Of a stretch of DNA of 64,000 nt, positions 22,995 to 34,576 are shown piece by piece. Source of the stretch: Littorina saxatilis (Eukaryota; Mollusca; Gastropoda; Littorinimorpha; Littorinidae). How positions within the stretch are numbered: position 1 is the stretch's first letter; each line of letters opens with the position of its first letter. The DNA lies in assembly GCF_037325665.1 (NCBI RefSeq), contig NC_090254.1, positions 47,910,720-47,974,719 of the forward strand, given 5' to 3'. Both the position numbers and the translations under genes were made by a program. The notes beneath the pieces were generated by a model that worked only from the letters and a program-made list of their open reading frames with translations, was not told the origin of the DNA and made no database searches.

Positions 22995-23201
22995 AATAAC
23001 AAACGTTCCAACAACCTACCTTTCTTGTTTTTTGATTCTGAATTTTGGTACGTTGGCAGTCTCTTTGTTTGTGGATTTATTTTTTTCAAGCAGGTTAGAG
23101 ACAAACAAACTTAGCTGAGTGTGCATTCTATATCTGGCAAGATGGGCAGAAGTAAGTCGTGAACGTACACTTGGTTCATTCTTCTCGTTAATTGTTTTAT
23201 G

Positions 23202-23300
<99 letters not shown>

Positions 23301-24460
23301 TCACTACAAAGACCATTTGGTGGATGTAGGCCTAGTGGTGAGTGTCTTGTTTTCTTAACAATTAAACGTTCCATTAAGTTACATTTCTTGGGTTTTTTAT
23401 TCTGTATTTTGGAATGTGATAGTCTGTCCTTTGCTGAACTTTGCTGGCTTAACAAAGCAGTTGTCTTTTTGACTAAACATCGTTTTGTTTTCTTATGAAC
23501 TCCCCCCCCCCCCCCCCGTCCCTAAAAAAAGGGAAGAAAACTGTGTGTGGAAGACGTGTGGGGGCGACAGACACATTTGAAAGTTATTTCACTCCTTGTA
23601 AAGCTCGTTGGATCGTTGCCAAGCAACCCGTCATGCTTCTCCTAACCCTTCACCACCAAACTCTTTTCGCTTTATTTATTTGACATCCTGCACTGATTTC
23701 GTTTCGTTCTGTTCAGCTTACCTGCCAAGCAGTATTCCTGATAAAAGAGGACAGGACTAGAAGTGTTGACACTATTGTTCTATTGACGTCACCCTGCCAG
23801 TCTATTCATTGCCACAGTCAGCAGTCGGAAAAAAGCTTTTGGTATTCATCGTGTGTATACCTGTCTCGGTGACGTTGAATTCTTTTGACACCCGTGTTGT
23901 AATTGCACTCCTCTCTTCACCCACCTCCCTCCCTCCCTCCCTCTATCCACCCTGAGTGCTCTACTATAAGTACAGGCGTCCCAAAATGATTATATGGGGG
24001 GCCCGGGTAGCTCAGGTGGTAGAGCACTGGACTTGTGATCGAGAGGTCGCTGGTTCGAATCCGGGACGGACACGGGTCAACTTTATGTGCAGACCCAGAG
24101 ACGGTATCCATCTCCCACCCCCGTGTCACCACAGTGGCACGTTAAAGATCTTGGTCATTCTACCATAAGTGCAGATGGCTGATACCACCTAAACACGCAA
24201 ACATCAAAAAGCCGTGAGGGCGTACCGTAAAACTCGAATCGTATAAACCAATTCATGTCCAATATAGGCAATTAAGACCTGACGGACAATAAGCCCCTTA
24301 ACATTTACTTTACTGATTATATGTCTCATTGGACCGTGGTGCTGTATGCTGCTCAGCGGTGAGAAGAGCAGGAGATACTGCGTGGATTGCTGTGTGATAC
24401 TTTTCATTATTTGAAAAAGTGAGGTACCCTTTCCTGAACCCATTTGTGTGTGGTATACTC
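22995..24460. repeat. Second dispersed repeat family, copy A
   Basis: Begins with the right inverted-repeat arm (22995-23076), followed by a pure (CTGT)n at about 23201-23300, a TTTTGGAATGTGATAGTCTGTC region, a poly-C run (23505-23517) and blocks such as AGCAGTATTCCTGATAAAAGAGGACA. The same blocks in the same order occur at 28470-31018, where a LINE interrupts them, and the first block occurs inverted at 13751-13832. No protein is recognised. Confidence 0.8.
24001..24222 (+). mobile_element. tRNA-derived SINE
   Basis: A tRNA-like head has A box TAGCTCAGGTGG and B box GGTTCGAATCC at tRNA spacing; the anticodon loop CTTGTGA would read TGT (threonine-like), but the acceptor and anticodon stems are imperfect. 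It is followed by a SINE body (GTCAACTTTATGTGCAGACC ... GTGGCACGTTAAAGATC) that recurs on the minus strand at 32102-32240. It is therefore a SINE, not a working tRNA gene. Confidence 0.8.
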
Positions 24461-24751
24461 TGGGTCTAAATGCTTAGAAAAGGCGCCAAGATTAATATTT
24501 GAGTCGTAAAACAAAAATCAAATGTTGTGGCCAACGTGTGTAAGAATTCGTCAAGGTTTGAAAAACAACCCGACATTACGACAGGATATTTCGCCCAGTT
24601 TGTTTTTCTTGGAATGTCATCACCTTGTGCAGTTCTGGAGGTTTTATTGGCAATGCCTTGTGCATGAAGGATAGTTGTTGCGCTTAATCTGCCTGATACC
24701 TAAAAACCATGAAGTAGTAGGTTAGGTCTGTGTGCCAGTAAAAAAACACAC

Positions 24752-27690
24752 ACAGAAATAAGAGAGATAGACAGAAAGGACGACAGCGTGAATAAGAGAG
24801 ATAGACAGAAAGGACGACAGCGTGAATAAGAGAAATAGACAGAAAGGACGACAGCGTGAATAAGAGAAATAGACAGAAAGGACGACAGCGTGAATAAGAC
24901 AGACAGAAAGGACGACATCGTGAATAAGAGAAATAGACGGAAAGGACGACAGGGTGAATAAGAGAAATAGACGGAAAGGACGACAGGGTGAATAAGAGAA
25001 ATAGACGGAAAGGACGACAGGGTGAATAAGAGAAATAGTCAGAAAGGACGACAGCGTGAATAAGACAAATAGACGGAAAGGACAACAGCGTGAATAAGAG
25101 AAATAGACGGAAAGGACGACAGGGTGAATAAGAGAAATAGACGGAAAGGACGACAGCGTGAATAAGAGAACTAGACAGAAAGGACGACAGCGTGAATAAG
25201 AGAAATAGACAGAAAGGACGACAGCGTGAATAAGAGAAATAGACAGAAAGGACGACAGCGTGAATAAGAGAACTAGACAGAAAGGACGACAGCGTGAATA
25301 AGAGAAATAGACGGAAAGGACGACAGCGTGAATAAGAGAAATAGACGGAAAGGACGACATCGTGAATAAGAGAAATAGACAGAAAGGACGCCAGCGTGAA
25401 TAAGAGAAATAGACAGAAAGAACGACAGCGTGAATAAGAGACATAGACAGAAAGGACGACAGCGTGAATAAGACAAATAGACAGAAAGGACGACAGCGTG
25501 AATAAGAGAAATAGACAGAAAGGACGACAGCGTGAATAAGAGACATAGACAGAAAGGACGACAGCGTGAATAAGAGAAATAGACAGAAAGGACGACAGCG
25601 TCAATAAGAGACATAGACAGAAAGGACGACAGCGTGAATAAGAGACATAGACAGGAAGGACGACAGCGTGAATAAGACAAATAGACAGAAAGGACGACAG
25701 GGTGAATAAGAGAAATAGACAGAAAGGACGACAGCGTCAATAAGAGAAATAGACAGACAGGACGACAGGGTGAATAAGTGAAATAGACAGAAATGACGAC
25801 AGCGTGAATAAGAGACATAGACAGAAAGGACGACAGCGTGAATAAGAGAAATAGACGGAAAGGACGACAGCGTGAATAAGAGAAATAGACAGAAAGGACG
25901 ACAGCGTGAATAAGAGAAATAGACAGAAAGGACGACAGCGTGAATAAGAGAAATAGACAGAAAGGACGACAGCGTGAATAAGAGAACTAGACAGAAAGGA
26001 CGACAGCGTGAATAAGAGAAATAGACGGAAAGGACGACAGCGTGAATAAGAGAAATAGACGGAAAGGACGACATCGTGAATAAGAGAAATAGACAGAAAG
26101 GACGCCAGCGTGAATAAGAGAAATAGACAGAAAGGACGACAGCGTGAATAAGAGACATAGACAGAAAGGACGACAGCGTGAATAAGACAAATAGACAGAA
26201 AGGACGACAGCGTGAATAAGAGAAATAGACAGAAAGGACGACAGCGTGAATAAGAGAAATAGACAGAAAGGACGACAGCGTGAATAAGAGAAATAGACAG
26301 AAAGGACGACAGCGTGAATAAGAGAAATAGACAGACAGGACGACAGCGTGAATAAGAGAAATAGACAGACAGGACGACAGCGTGAATAAGAGAAATAGAC
26401 AGACAGGACGACAGGGTGAATAAGAGACATAGACAGAAAGGACGACAGCGTTAATAAAAGAAATAGACAGAAAGGACGACAGCGTTAATAAGAGACATAG
26501 ACAGAAAGGACGACAGCGTGAATAAGAGACATAGACAGACAGGACGACAGCGTGAATAAGAGAAATAGACAGACAGGACGACAGGGTGAATAAGAGAAAT
26601 AGACGGAAAGGACGACAGGGTGAATAAGAGAAATAGACAGACAGGACGACAGGGTGAATAAGAGAAATAGACAGAAAGGACGACAGGGTGAATAAGAGAA
26701 ATAGTCAGAAAGGACGACAGCGTCAATAAGAGAAATAGACAGACAGGACGACAGGGTGAATAAGAGAAATAGACGGAAAGGACGACAGGGTGAATAAGAG
26801 AAATAGACAGACAGGACGACAGGGTGAATAAGAGAAATAGACAGAAAGGACGACAGGGTGAATAAGAGAAATAGACAGAAAGGACGACAGCGTTAATAAA
26901 AGAAATAGACAGAAAGGACGACAGCGTCAATAAGAGAAATAGACAGAAAGGACGACAGCGTGAATAAGAGACATAGACAGAAAGGACGACAGCGTCAATA
27001 AGAGAAATAGACAGAAAGGACGACAGCGTGAATAAGAGAAATAGACAGAAAGGACGACAGCGTGAATAAGAGAAATAGACAGAAAGGACGACAGCGTGAA
27101 TAAGAGAAATAGACAGAAAGGACGACAGCGTGAATAAGAAAAATAGACAGAAAGGACGACAGCGTGAATAAGAGAAATAGACAGAAAGGACGACAGCGTG
27201 AATAAGAGAAATAGACAGAAAGGACGACAGGGTGAATAAGAGAAATAGACAGAAAGGACGACAGCGTGAATAAGAAAGATAGACAGAAAGGACGACATCG
27301 TGAATAAGAGAAATAGACAGAAAGGACGACAGGGTGAATAGGAGAAATAGACAGGAAGGACGACAGCGTGAATAAGAAAAATAGACAGAAAGGACGACAG
27401 CGTGAATAAGAAAAATAGACAGAAAGGACGACAGCGTGAATAAGAGAAATAGACAGAAAGGACGACAGCGTGAATAAGAGAAATAGACAGAAAGGACGAC
27501 AGCGTGAATAAGAGACATAGACAGAAAGGACGACAGCGTGAATAAGAGAAATAGACAGAAAGGACGACAGCGTGAATAAGAGAAATAGACAGAAAGGACG
27601 ACAGCGTGAATAAGAAAAATAGACAGAAAGGATGACAGCGTGAATAAGAGAGATAGACAGAAAGGACGACAACGTCAATAAGCGCATCAT
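24752..27690. repeat. Minisatellite, 34 bp unit x about 86
   Basis: 2.9 kb of tandem GAATAAGAGAAATAGACAGA plus AAGGACGACAGCGT units. Recurrent variants (AGACGG, AGACAT, CGACAGGG, GTCAATAAG, one 28 bp short unit near 24896) are shared between distant stretches: about 25160-25400 and 25960-26100 carry the same run of variants, so blocks of units have been copied. Minus frames of 150-355 codons are artefacts of a stop-free unit. Confidence 0.97.
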
Positions 27691-27712
27691 AAATGTATGT
27701 TATGCAAGTCAA

Positions 27713-28075
27713 CGTGTGTGTATTGACGTGGTGGTTTTCATGTGTGTGTATTGACGTGGTGGTTTTCATGTGTGGGTATTGACGTGGTGGTTTTCATGTG
27801 TGTGTATTGACGTGGTGGTTTTCATGTGTGTGTATTGATGTGGTGGTCTTCATGTGTGTGTCGTGGTGGTTTTCATGTGTGTGTATTGGCGTGGTGGTTT
27901 TCATGTGTGTGTATTGACGTGGTGGTTTTCATGTGTGTGTATTGACGTGGTGGTTTTCATGTGTGTGTATTGACGTGGTGGTTTTCATGTGTGTGTATTG
28001 ACGTGGTGGTTTTCATGTGTGTGTATTGACGTGGTGGTTTTCATGTGTGTGTATTGACGTAGTGGTTTTCATTTG
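27713..28075. repeat. Minisatellite, 26 bp unit x about 14
   Basis: Tandem GTGTGTATTGACGTGGTGGT-TTTCAT units with one shortened unit near 27860. Confidence 0.95.
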
Positions 28076-28089
28076 TGAACTAAATTAGA

Positions 28090-28252
28090 ATAGAAATCTT
28101 GTCATTTCGGGAAGGTTTCTCTTGCGCTGTCTGTTCAACAACTTTAAGACATGGTGAAAGATTTTGTTGGAAACCAAGACTGTGTAGAGTGTCCGTTGCG
28201 AAAGAAGCTCTGGTTTGCTTTGTGTTTATGCAACCTGATAGTCTGTACAGTG

Positions 28253-28290
<38 letters not shown>

Positions 28291-31018
28291 TATGACACAC
28301 ACCAACAAATAGAAGACTCGCAGACGATGGTTAGCCACAAAGAACACAGCGAACACACACTCAGTCTTTTGTTTTATTTGTCTCATACTTATACTCATAC
28401 TTTCTGTATGTCCAGTATAAGCCAGGACCATTGGGTTGTTTTAATCGGAATATCTTTCTTTGTGAAAAATTAAAGCACCATCAACTAACATTTCTGTTTT
28501 TTATTCTGGGATTTGGAATGTTGGCAGTCTGACTATTTTCGGACTTGTATTGTAGTGCACGGTGGTCAGTGCATGTTGATGGATTACATTAATAAAACAG
28601 TTGTCATTTTTACGGAACATCATTATATCTTATGAGATATCACCACCCCCCCCCCTCCCTCGTAAACAAAAGGTGGGGGGGGGCAACTTTGTGGTGAAGA
28701 AGTGTGGGGGGGGGAGGAGATGTTCTTGTAAGTTATTTCTTCTTCTTCTTCTTCGTCGTTCGCTCAGACAGCAACTCCGGAGGCCCTGATGAAGGCTGCT
28801 GTACACCGGAGGCTCTCCATGGGTCCATAGAGTTTGTCCCTCATCGGTGTGTCAGCAGGCCAGGTCTCTGCTCGCAAGTTTTGGTGTGTTGGACAGTCCT
28901 GCAGGAAGTGTTGCACTGTCATTGGAGATGTGCCACAGGGGCACGATGCAGAATCACCAATGTGGAATTTGGTATACAGGTGATGTTTGAGTCTGCAATG
29001 GCCTGTTCTCAGTCTCACAATTACCACTTGGTCATCTCTGGGTAGGAGGTAGTAGGCATCCTTTTTGTTGTAGTCTGGGTGTTGGTGGAGCCATCTTCTC
29101 TTCTGCTTCTCTTTGACTATAGTCTTGGCCTCTTCATAGGTGACTTCTTGTTCATCCTGTGGGAGCTGTCCACCTTCTTTTGCCAGTCGGTCAGCTTCCT
29201 CATTGCCCTGTATGTTGCAGTGTGATGGAATCCACTGGATGACTGTTTGCTCAGTGGATTGCTGTAAGTTGGTCAGTGCAGAGGCAAGGGTGTTCAGTTC
29301 CTTGTTCCTTGTTCCGTGGGTTCTGGACTGCTTGCAGGACTGATAAGGCATCAGAGAAGATAACCACTCTGGAGCGGGTTGTTTCCCTGTTCTCGTGTAA
29401 CATTCGGGCTGCTGTTTGTAGTGCATCAGCCTCAGCCTTGTAGTTCGTAGAGAACTTTCCAGTTGGAATAGCCTGCTGTAGTTGTCTTTCATCCTTCAGT
29501 TTGATGACAATTCCGCCACCTCCATTTCTGGTTGCATCTTCTGCTGATCCATCTGTGTATGTATGGGTCCAATGTTCTTTGGGATAGACGTGATCTATGT
29601 GGTCCAGGGTCAGTGCTTTCCTCTCCGCTTCTGTTTGGATGCCCTTTTTGAGAATGCCAGGAATGCTCTCTCTGACTTCGGGGAATTGCTCTCTCTTCCA
29701 AGCTGGTACAGTCGAGTGCGTTGGTATTATCCTGTTGCCCTGCTGCATGAGTTCTGGATCCTGTCGTTCAAGTCTCCTCACGTTGTGGATAAAACTGCTG
29801 CGCTTCAGTCTGCATTTGGTGGGCTCCGACATTCTCTTGTGCATTGGGTGGTTCTGTATCCTCTTGAACTTGGCAGCTAGTGTAAGGACTTTGGTGTCTC
29901 GTCTGCTTTCAAGGCTCTCTAGGCCAGTCAATGGGTCCATAGCCTGGATTGGAGTCGACTTGAGTGCACCTGTGATGATTCTAGATGCTTGGTTCTGCAT
30001 TCGGGCAAGTTTGTCGAAGTTGGATTTTGCTGCTGTACTCTAGGACAGGTCTTACTCGTCCAAGGTACAGCTTCTTCTGGATGTTGTGATCCGCTCCCCA
30101 GGATGTCCCAGAAAGTTTCTTCATTAGTGCTGTTCGCAGTCTGGCTCTGGCTGCGCACTTCTCTGTTTGGTGTTTCCATGTCATCCTGGGATCAAAGGTA
30201 ACTCCAAGGTATGTGGGTGTATTGTCTTGTGGTAGGTTGTGGCCATTCACCTGGAGGTGTGCAGTCTGTTTCTTGGCGGCGAGACTGAAGATGGTGTAGT
30301 TTGTTTTCCTCGTTGTAAAGCTCGTTTGATGTGCAAAGTCACCCGTCATGCTTGTCCTCACTTAACCCCCCCCCCCTCCCCCTCCCCGCCCTTTTCTAGC
30401 TGATTCTATTTGACAGAAGTACTGATTTCGGTTTGTTCTGGTCAGTTTACGTGACAAGAAGTATTCCTGAGAAAAGAGGACAAAAAAAGAAGTTTGGACA
30501 ATAATGTTCTATTGACACCAGACGTTATACTTCTCCTACCAACACCCCCCCCCCCCTTCCCCACCCCACTGGTATCCGTTCTCGCTGTTCCTCTTTAACA
30601 GCATGGGTTAAGTTAGACTCGTTCGGTTCAATTTACACGGCAAGAAGTATTAACGAAAAAAGAGGACACACAAAACAGTGGTGACAATAATGTTTTTATT
30701 GACACCAGAAGTTCCTTACCCGGTCTACTCATTGCCACAGTGTGTGTCGTTCCGCATAGACTGTCGGGAAAGAGGTTTTGGTTGTTATCGTGTGTAGACC
30801 TGTCTCGGTAACGTAGCGTTCTTTTGTCACCCGTGTTTTAGATCGTGACTACACCCTTCTCTCCGCCCACCCACCTCTATTCCACCTATATTCTTCCACC
30901 CCTATCGCTGTACTGTAAGTACAGGAGTGGACATTATTATATCTCTCATCGGATTGTGGTGCGGTATTCCACCAAGCTGTTAGAAGAAACAGAGGACACT
31001 ACGTGGCTTGCTGTGTGA
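28090..31018. repeat. Second dispersed repeat family, copy B (contains a LINE)
   Basis: 28125-28290 matches, as single units, the sequence that was expanded at 12042-12412 and, after a TGGACAGACAGA tract, at 12556-13738. 28470-28740 and 30312-31018 match copy A on either side of the LINE insertion. A short internal duplication (about 30400-30530 and 30600-30700) repeats an AAGAAGTATT...AAAAGAGGACA block. Poly-C runs lie near 28650, 30368 and 30546. No host gene is recognised. Confidence 0.75.
28746..30311 (-). mobile_element. 5'-truncated LINE with RNase H domain
   Basis: Minus-strand frames encode the end of a reverse transcriptase (TYLGVTFDPRMTWKHQTEK), an RNase H with YTDGSAEDATRNGGGGIVI, the EADALQ helix, VIFSDALSVLQAV and WIPSHCNIQGNEEADRLAKE, and a C-terminal zinc-binding CPCG..(T)..H.L..CP segment. 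The combination points to an I/Ingi/Vingi-type non-LTR element. The 3' tail is (GAA)n (plus-strand CTT repeats at about 28738-28757). The reading frame is broken: three overlapping frames cover it (30361-29981, 30000-29251, 29492-28764), so at least two indels. Endonuclease and most of the reverse transcriptase are missing at the 5' end. The empty site is visible in copy A near 23600. Confidence 0.8.
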
Positions 31019-31998
31019 ATTCACCAGGTTTATTTGAGCGGGTTTTTTTAAATATCGAAATACGAGCCAATGCGAGCGTTTCATTATTTGAGAACAAGTC
31101 GCGTAAGGCGAAAATACAATATTTAGTCAAGTAGCTGTCGAACTCACAGAATGAAACTGAACGCAATGCCATTTTACTCGTAGCATCGTCAGGCCACCGC
31201 TCATGGCAAAGGCAGTGAAATTGACAAGAAGAGCGGGGTAGTAGTTGCGCTAAGAAGGATAGCACGCTTTTCTGTACCTCTCTTTGTTTTAACTTTCTGG
31301 GCGTGTTTTTAATCCAAACATATCATATCTATATGTTTTTGGAATCAGGAACCGACAAGGAATAAGATGAAAGTGTTTTTAAATTGATTTCGACAATTTA
31401 ATTTTGATAATAATTTTTATATATTTAATTTTCAGAGCTTGTTTTTAATCCGAATATAACATATTTATATGTTTTTGGAATCAGCAAATGATGGAGAATA
31501 AGATAAACGTAAATTTGGATCGTTTTATAAATTCTTTTTTTTTTTTACAATTTTCAGATTTGTAATGACCAAAGTCATTAATTAATTTTTAAGCCACCAA
31601 GCTGAAATGCAATACCGAAGTCCGGGCTTCGTCGAAGATTACTTGACCAAAATTTCAACCAATTTGGTTGAAAAATGAGGGCGTGACAGTGCCGCCTCAA
31701 CTTTCACGAAAAGCCGGATATGACGTCATCAAAGACATTTATCAAAAAAATGAAAAAACATGTTCGGGGATTTCATACCCAGGAACTCTCATGTCAAATT
31801 TCATAAAGATCGGTCCAGTAGTTTAGTCTGAATCGCTCTACACACACACACACACACACACACGCACGCACACACGCACGCACATACACCACGACCCTCG
31901 TTTCGATTCCCCCTCGATGTTAAAATATTTAGTCAAAACTTGACTAAATATAAAAAGCAACGATTGTAAACGTGGTATCACACAGCAAGCCACGTAGT
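30998..31998. repeat. Inverted 21 bp repeats enclosing a TIR element
   Basis: ACTACGTGGCTTGCTGTGTGA at 30998-31018 is exactly reverse-complemented at 31978-31998. The left copy belongs to dispersed repeat copy B (compare 24385-24405); the right copy is an inverted duplicate beyond the TIR element. Confidence 0.75.
31119..31951. mobile_element. Non-autonomous TIR-type interspersed element
   Basis: ATATTTAGTCAAGT at 31119-31132 is inverted at 31938-31951 (ACTTGACTAAATAT). The interior has a tandem-like pair of blocks (ATATGTTTTTGGAATCAG near 31330 and 31470), a CA-rich run at about 31841-31880 and the tail CCCCCTCGATGTTAAAATAT. I recall closely similar sequences as very common repeats in caenogastropods. 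No transposase is encoded; the superfamily is unknown to me. Confidence 0.6.
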
Positions 31999-32101
31999 AA
32001 TCTGTTGAGAGAAATTCAAGTGTTACCCCCTCACGGGCCATCAGGGGCATGTTCCCGGGTTTTAACCGGACTTTAGATGAGATACACAAGTGCATCAAGT
32101 G

Positions 32102-32240
32102 TGTGCGTGTTAAGGTGGTATATCTGCACTTATGGCAGAATAACCGAGGTCTTTTACGTGCCACTGTGGTGACACGGGGGTGGGAAATGGATACCGTCTC
32201 TGGGTCTGCACATAAAGTTGACCCGTGTCCGTCCCCGTGT
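32102..32240 (-). mobile_element. SINE fragment, no tRNA head
   Basis: The reverse complement matches the body of the SINE at 24062-24200 (GTCAACTTTATGTGCAGACC ... GTGCCACTGTGGTGACACGG region) with about 10% differences. It is 5'-truncated, lacking the tRNA-like head. About 50 bp downstream is a hairpin, GTCTCAC...GTGAGAC, at 32284-32312. Confidence 0.75.
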
Positions 32241-32694
32241 AAAAGGAAAAGTTGTCCGCTGGGAAAAAGAGTCCTACTGCTGCTGTCTCACTTCGGCTAC
32301 GCCGTCGTGAGACATCTACAGTCTCGTGTGCAAGAAAACTCTCTGTCACACGACTAACTCGTAATAGCGGGTATTATCACATGGCCGTTCTCTGTCACGT
32401 ATGCAGGATAAATCTGGCATCACTGTTGCTTCGTTTGTTGTCTAAGACTTACCAAGGGAAGGACAGTTGAATCAGCACCCTGACTTTCACAGAACACATT
32501 GGCAGGATAAACAGAACGCGTGAATATCTCCAGAGAATCGTGCATGTCAAGACAGCAGACCGGAAGGTATATCCTAAATTGGCACCGCTAGTTTTCACGA
32601 AGACAGATAAACTCATAAGCCTGACGCAGACTTTAACTTGAATAAAGCTAACTTTAAACCGAGCGCCTGGAACGCAAACAATAAAACAACACAT

Positions 32695-32696
<2 letters not shown>

Positions 32697-32755
<59 letters not shown>
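32697..32755. repeat. (AAC)n microsatellite
   Basis: About 20 ACA/CAA triplets about 65 bp upstream of the host gene's start codon, probably in its 5' leader or promoter. Confidence 0.95.
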
Positions 32756-32821
32756 ACCGACACTGTTTTGGGCAGAAAGCTGTACGTGTTTCCCAGTGAG
32801 TAGAGGCTTAAATCCAGCATC

Positions 32822-33640
32822 ATGGGAGGACACCAAAGCCGTCATCCGACTCAGGCAGGCCCCGGATATAGCAGCAGCGACTGTCGGCAGATCGTGACGT
32901 CACTCTACCCTGACGCTCTCACCCGTACCTACTGTGTGCCACCAATCCAGTTCAACAGGGTGCCCTACGTCAGGGATATCGTACCCGGTACCGGTCACCC
33001 TGCGCTTGCGATACACCCGCCATCTGGTGCCACCCCTGTCCACTTCGTTCTGACACCCAGCCAGCCGCCACTCGCGGCGTGCCCGCCATCACAGTACAGC
33101 CTGTGGACCCAGGAGTCACAGCCACACGCCGTACCTGGTCGTGTGCAGGAGAGCGACCTCCGGGATGACTTTGCCCAGAACCATGTGATGGCCAACCTGC
33201 AAGAACTCGGCAACAGTCGTCACGAGGCCATGTTCATCTTGTCTCAGCTCAGTTTCGGCAACTACCTCAACCAGCATGCCTACGCCGCTGCCGCTGCACA
33301 GCTCCCACGACCATCAGACCTTGACACGCAGCAAACAAAGTATTCTGATGGCGAGGCCGACTTTGTGTTGATCCACCGCCAGCACGGCATTCTGATCGGG
33401 GAGCTCAAGACTGTGGGCAGGTGGCAGCAGGATGTGAACAACCCTCAACCTCCGGCCGATGCTGACGTGGCCAAGAGGGTGAAGAAGGCGGTCAAGCAGC
33501 TGGACAGGTCGGAGAGAGTGGTGAGGCACCTTGTGAGTGACGTGGCACCTGGCATGACTGTGAGGAAAACTCTCTTACTGCCTTACCAAAGCTCTGCGCA
33601 ACTCAAGCGGGTCTTGGATAACAATCCAAAGTTGAAAAAG
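32822..33640 (+). CDS. Host gene exon 1: NERD-like nuclease domain protein
   Basis: The ATG at 32822 has a fair context (ATCATGG) and opens a 273-codon exon ending at a good donor (AAAAAG/GTATTC, phase 0). The first residues, MGGHQSRH, fit the N-myristoylation consensus (Gly2, Ser6), suggesting membrane anchoring. After a proline-rich stretch (about 40-100), residues 113-260 look like a restriction-like PD-(D/E)XK fold of the NERD type: E135 in RHEAMFILSQL, D180 in DGEADFVLIHRQ, E194 and K196 in GILIGELKTVG, then Q226 in KKAVKQLDRSERVVRHL. Past the donor the frame runs into GA and GACA repeats, which marks the intron. With exons 2 and 3 it leads into a P-loop NTPase. Composition is GC-rich and non-repetitive, unlike its surroundings. 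I do not know a named family; a DNA- or RNA-directed nuclease/helicase is inference. Confidence 0.7.
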
Positions 33641-33654
33641 GTATTCTATGAGAG

Positions 33655-33664
33655 AGAGAAAGAA

Positions 33665-33747
<83 letters not shown>

Positions 33748-33750
33748 GGG
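33655..33750. repeat. (GA)n and (GACA)n in intron 1
   Basis: GA run followed by about 15 GACA units, starting 14 bp inside the intron. Confidence 0.95.
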
Positions 33751-33808
33751 GCAGTGTGAGTAAAAGACAGATACAGACAGACTTAACCTCCACCGAATCA
33801 CGCGTTGG

Positions 33809-33990
33809 ACTACACAGTCCGGATGATGTGGGTCGTGTACGACCCATACTGTCCAAAGAAGGATTCAACATAAAAAGTATGGGTCGTACACGACCCACGC
33901 CATCCGAATAAGGATAAACAACGTAAAATTCCTTTCGTAATTCCATATGGGTCGTCCACGACCTACATCATATCATCCGGACTGTGTAGT
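33809..33990. mobile_element. 182 bp MITE-like TIR element in intron 1
   Basis: A perfect 19 bp terminal inverted repeat, ACTACACAGTCCGGATGAT, lies at 33809-33827 and inverted at 33972-33990. The inside holds three copies of the palindrome GGGTCGTNNACGACCC (33830-33845, 33881-33896, and 33949-33964 with one mismatch). A fourth lies outside the element at 34140-34155. No coding content. Confidence 0.8.
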
Positions 33991-34307
33991 TCAAATTACG
34001 TCATCGTTTATGTGTTTGTTTACAAAGATATTCTTTTAAAAGTTGGGCAATAGGAAGTTGGTATGGTGATTGGAGATTACATGAAGTCAATTAAAAACTC
34101 CAAAGAGTTTCAGAGATAAAGACGATTTTGTGAGGCTCTGGGTCGTCCACGACCCACGAAGCACGGTTTAATAATTATGCGACAGTGTGTGTGTGTGTGT
34201 GTTCTACATGTATCATAATGACTGCGAGATCATATACGTTGATCTCATTTCATTTCTCCAATACACGTCTAGCAATCAGAGGGTGCTCTAATATATCTCA
34301 TTGACAA

Positions 34308-34562
34308 TTGTGACCCTCCACGACGGTATGAGTCGCATGTCACCTTTGCATGATTTTCATATTTTTACATTTTCCTAAAGAGTGTTTTATGCTCTATCCA
34401 GTGGTGAAAACCGTTTTACAAAAGAGCGAAAACTGTTTGAGTTATAAGCCTGTGACTAAGGTGACCCTCACACTGTTACCAGACACTCCCCGGACTTATA
34501 TTAAGCCCAGAGCAGAACCGCACGAGGTGACATGCGACTCATTTCGTGGTGGATGGTCACAA
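34308..34562. mobile_element. 255 bp TIR element next to the exon 2 splice site
   Basis: About 40 bp at 34308-34347 (TTGTGACCCTCCACGACGGT then ATGAGTCGCATGTCACCT) recurs inverted, with a few mismatches, at 34523-34562. The element ends 14 bp before the exon 2 acceptor, so its terminus directly adjoins the polypyrimidine tract. No clear target duplication. Confidence 0.7.
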
Positions 34563-34576
34563 TTTCCCTGTTGCAG

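Noticed and set aside
24001-24073. Functional tRNA-Thr gene
   Set aside because: The A and B boxes are good, but stems are mismatched and a SINE body follows directly. The same reasoning applies to 380-456 and 15620-15690.
24684-27769. Minus-strand frames of 150-355 codons (SLIHAVVLSVYFSY repeats)
   Set aside because: They come from the 34 bp minisatellite, with three overlapping frames and no unique sequence.
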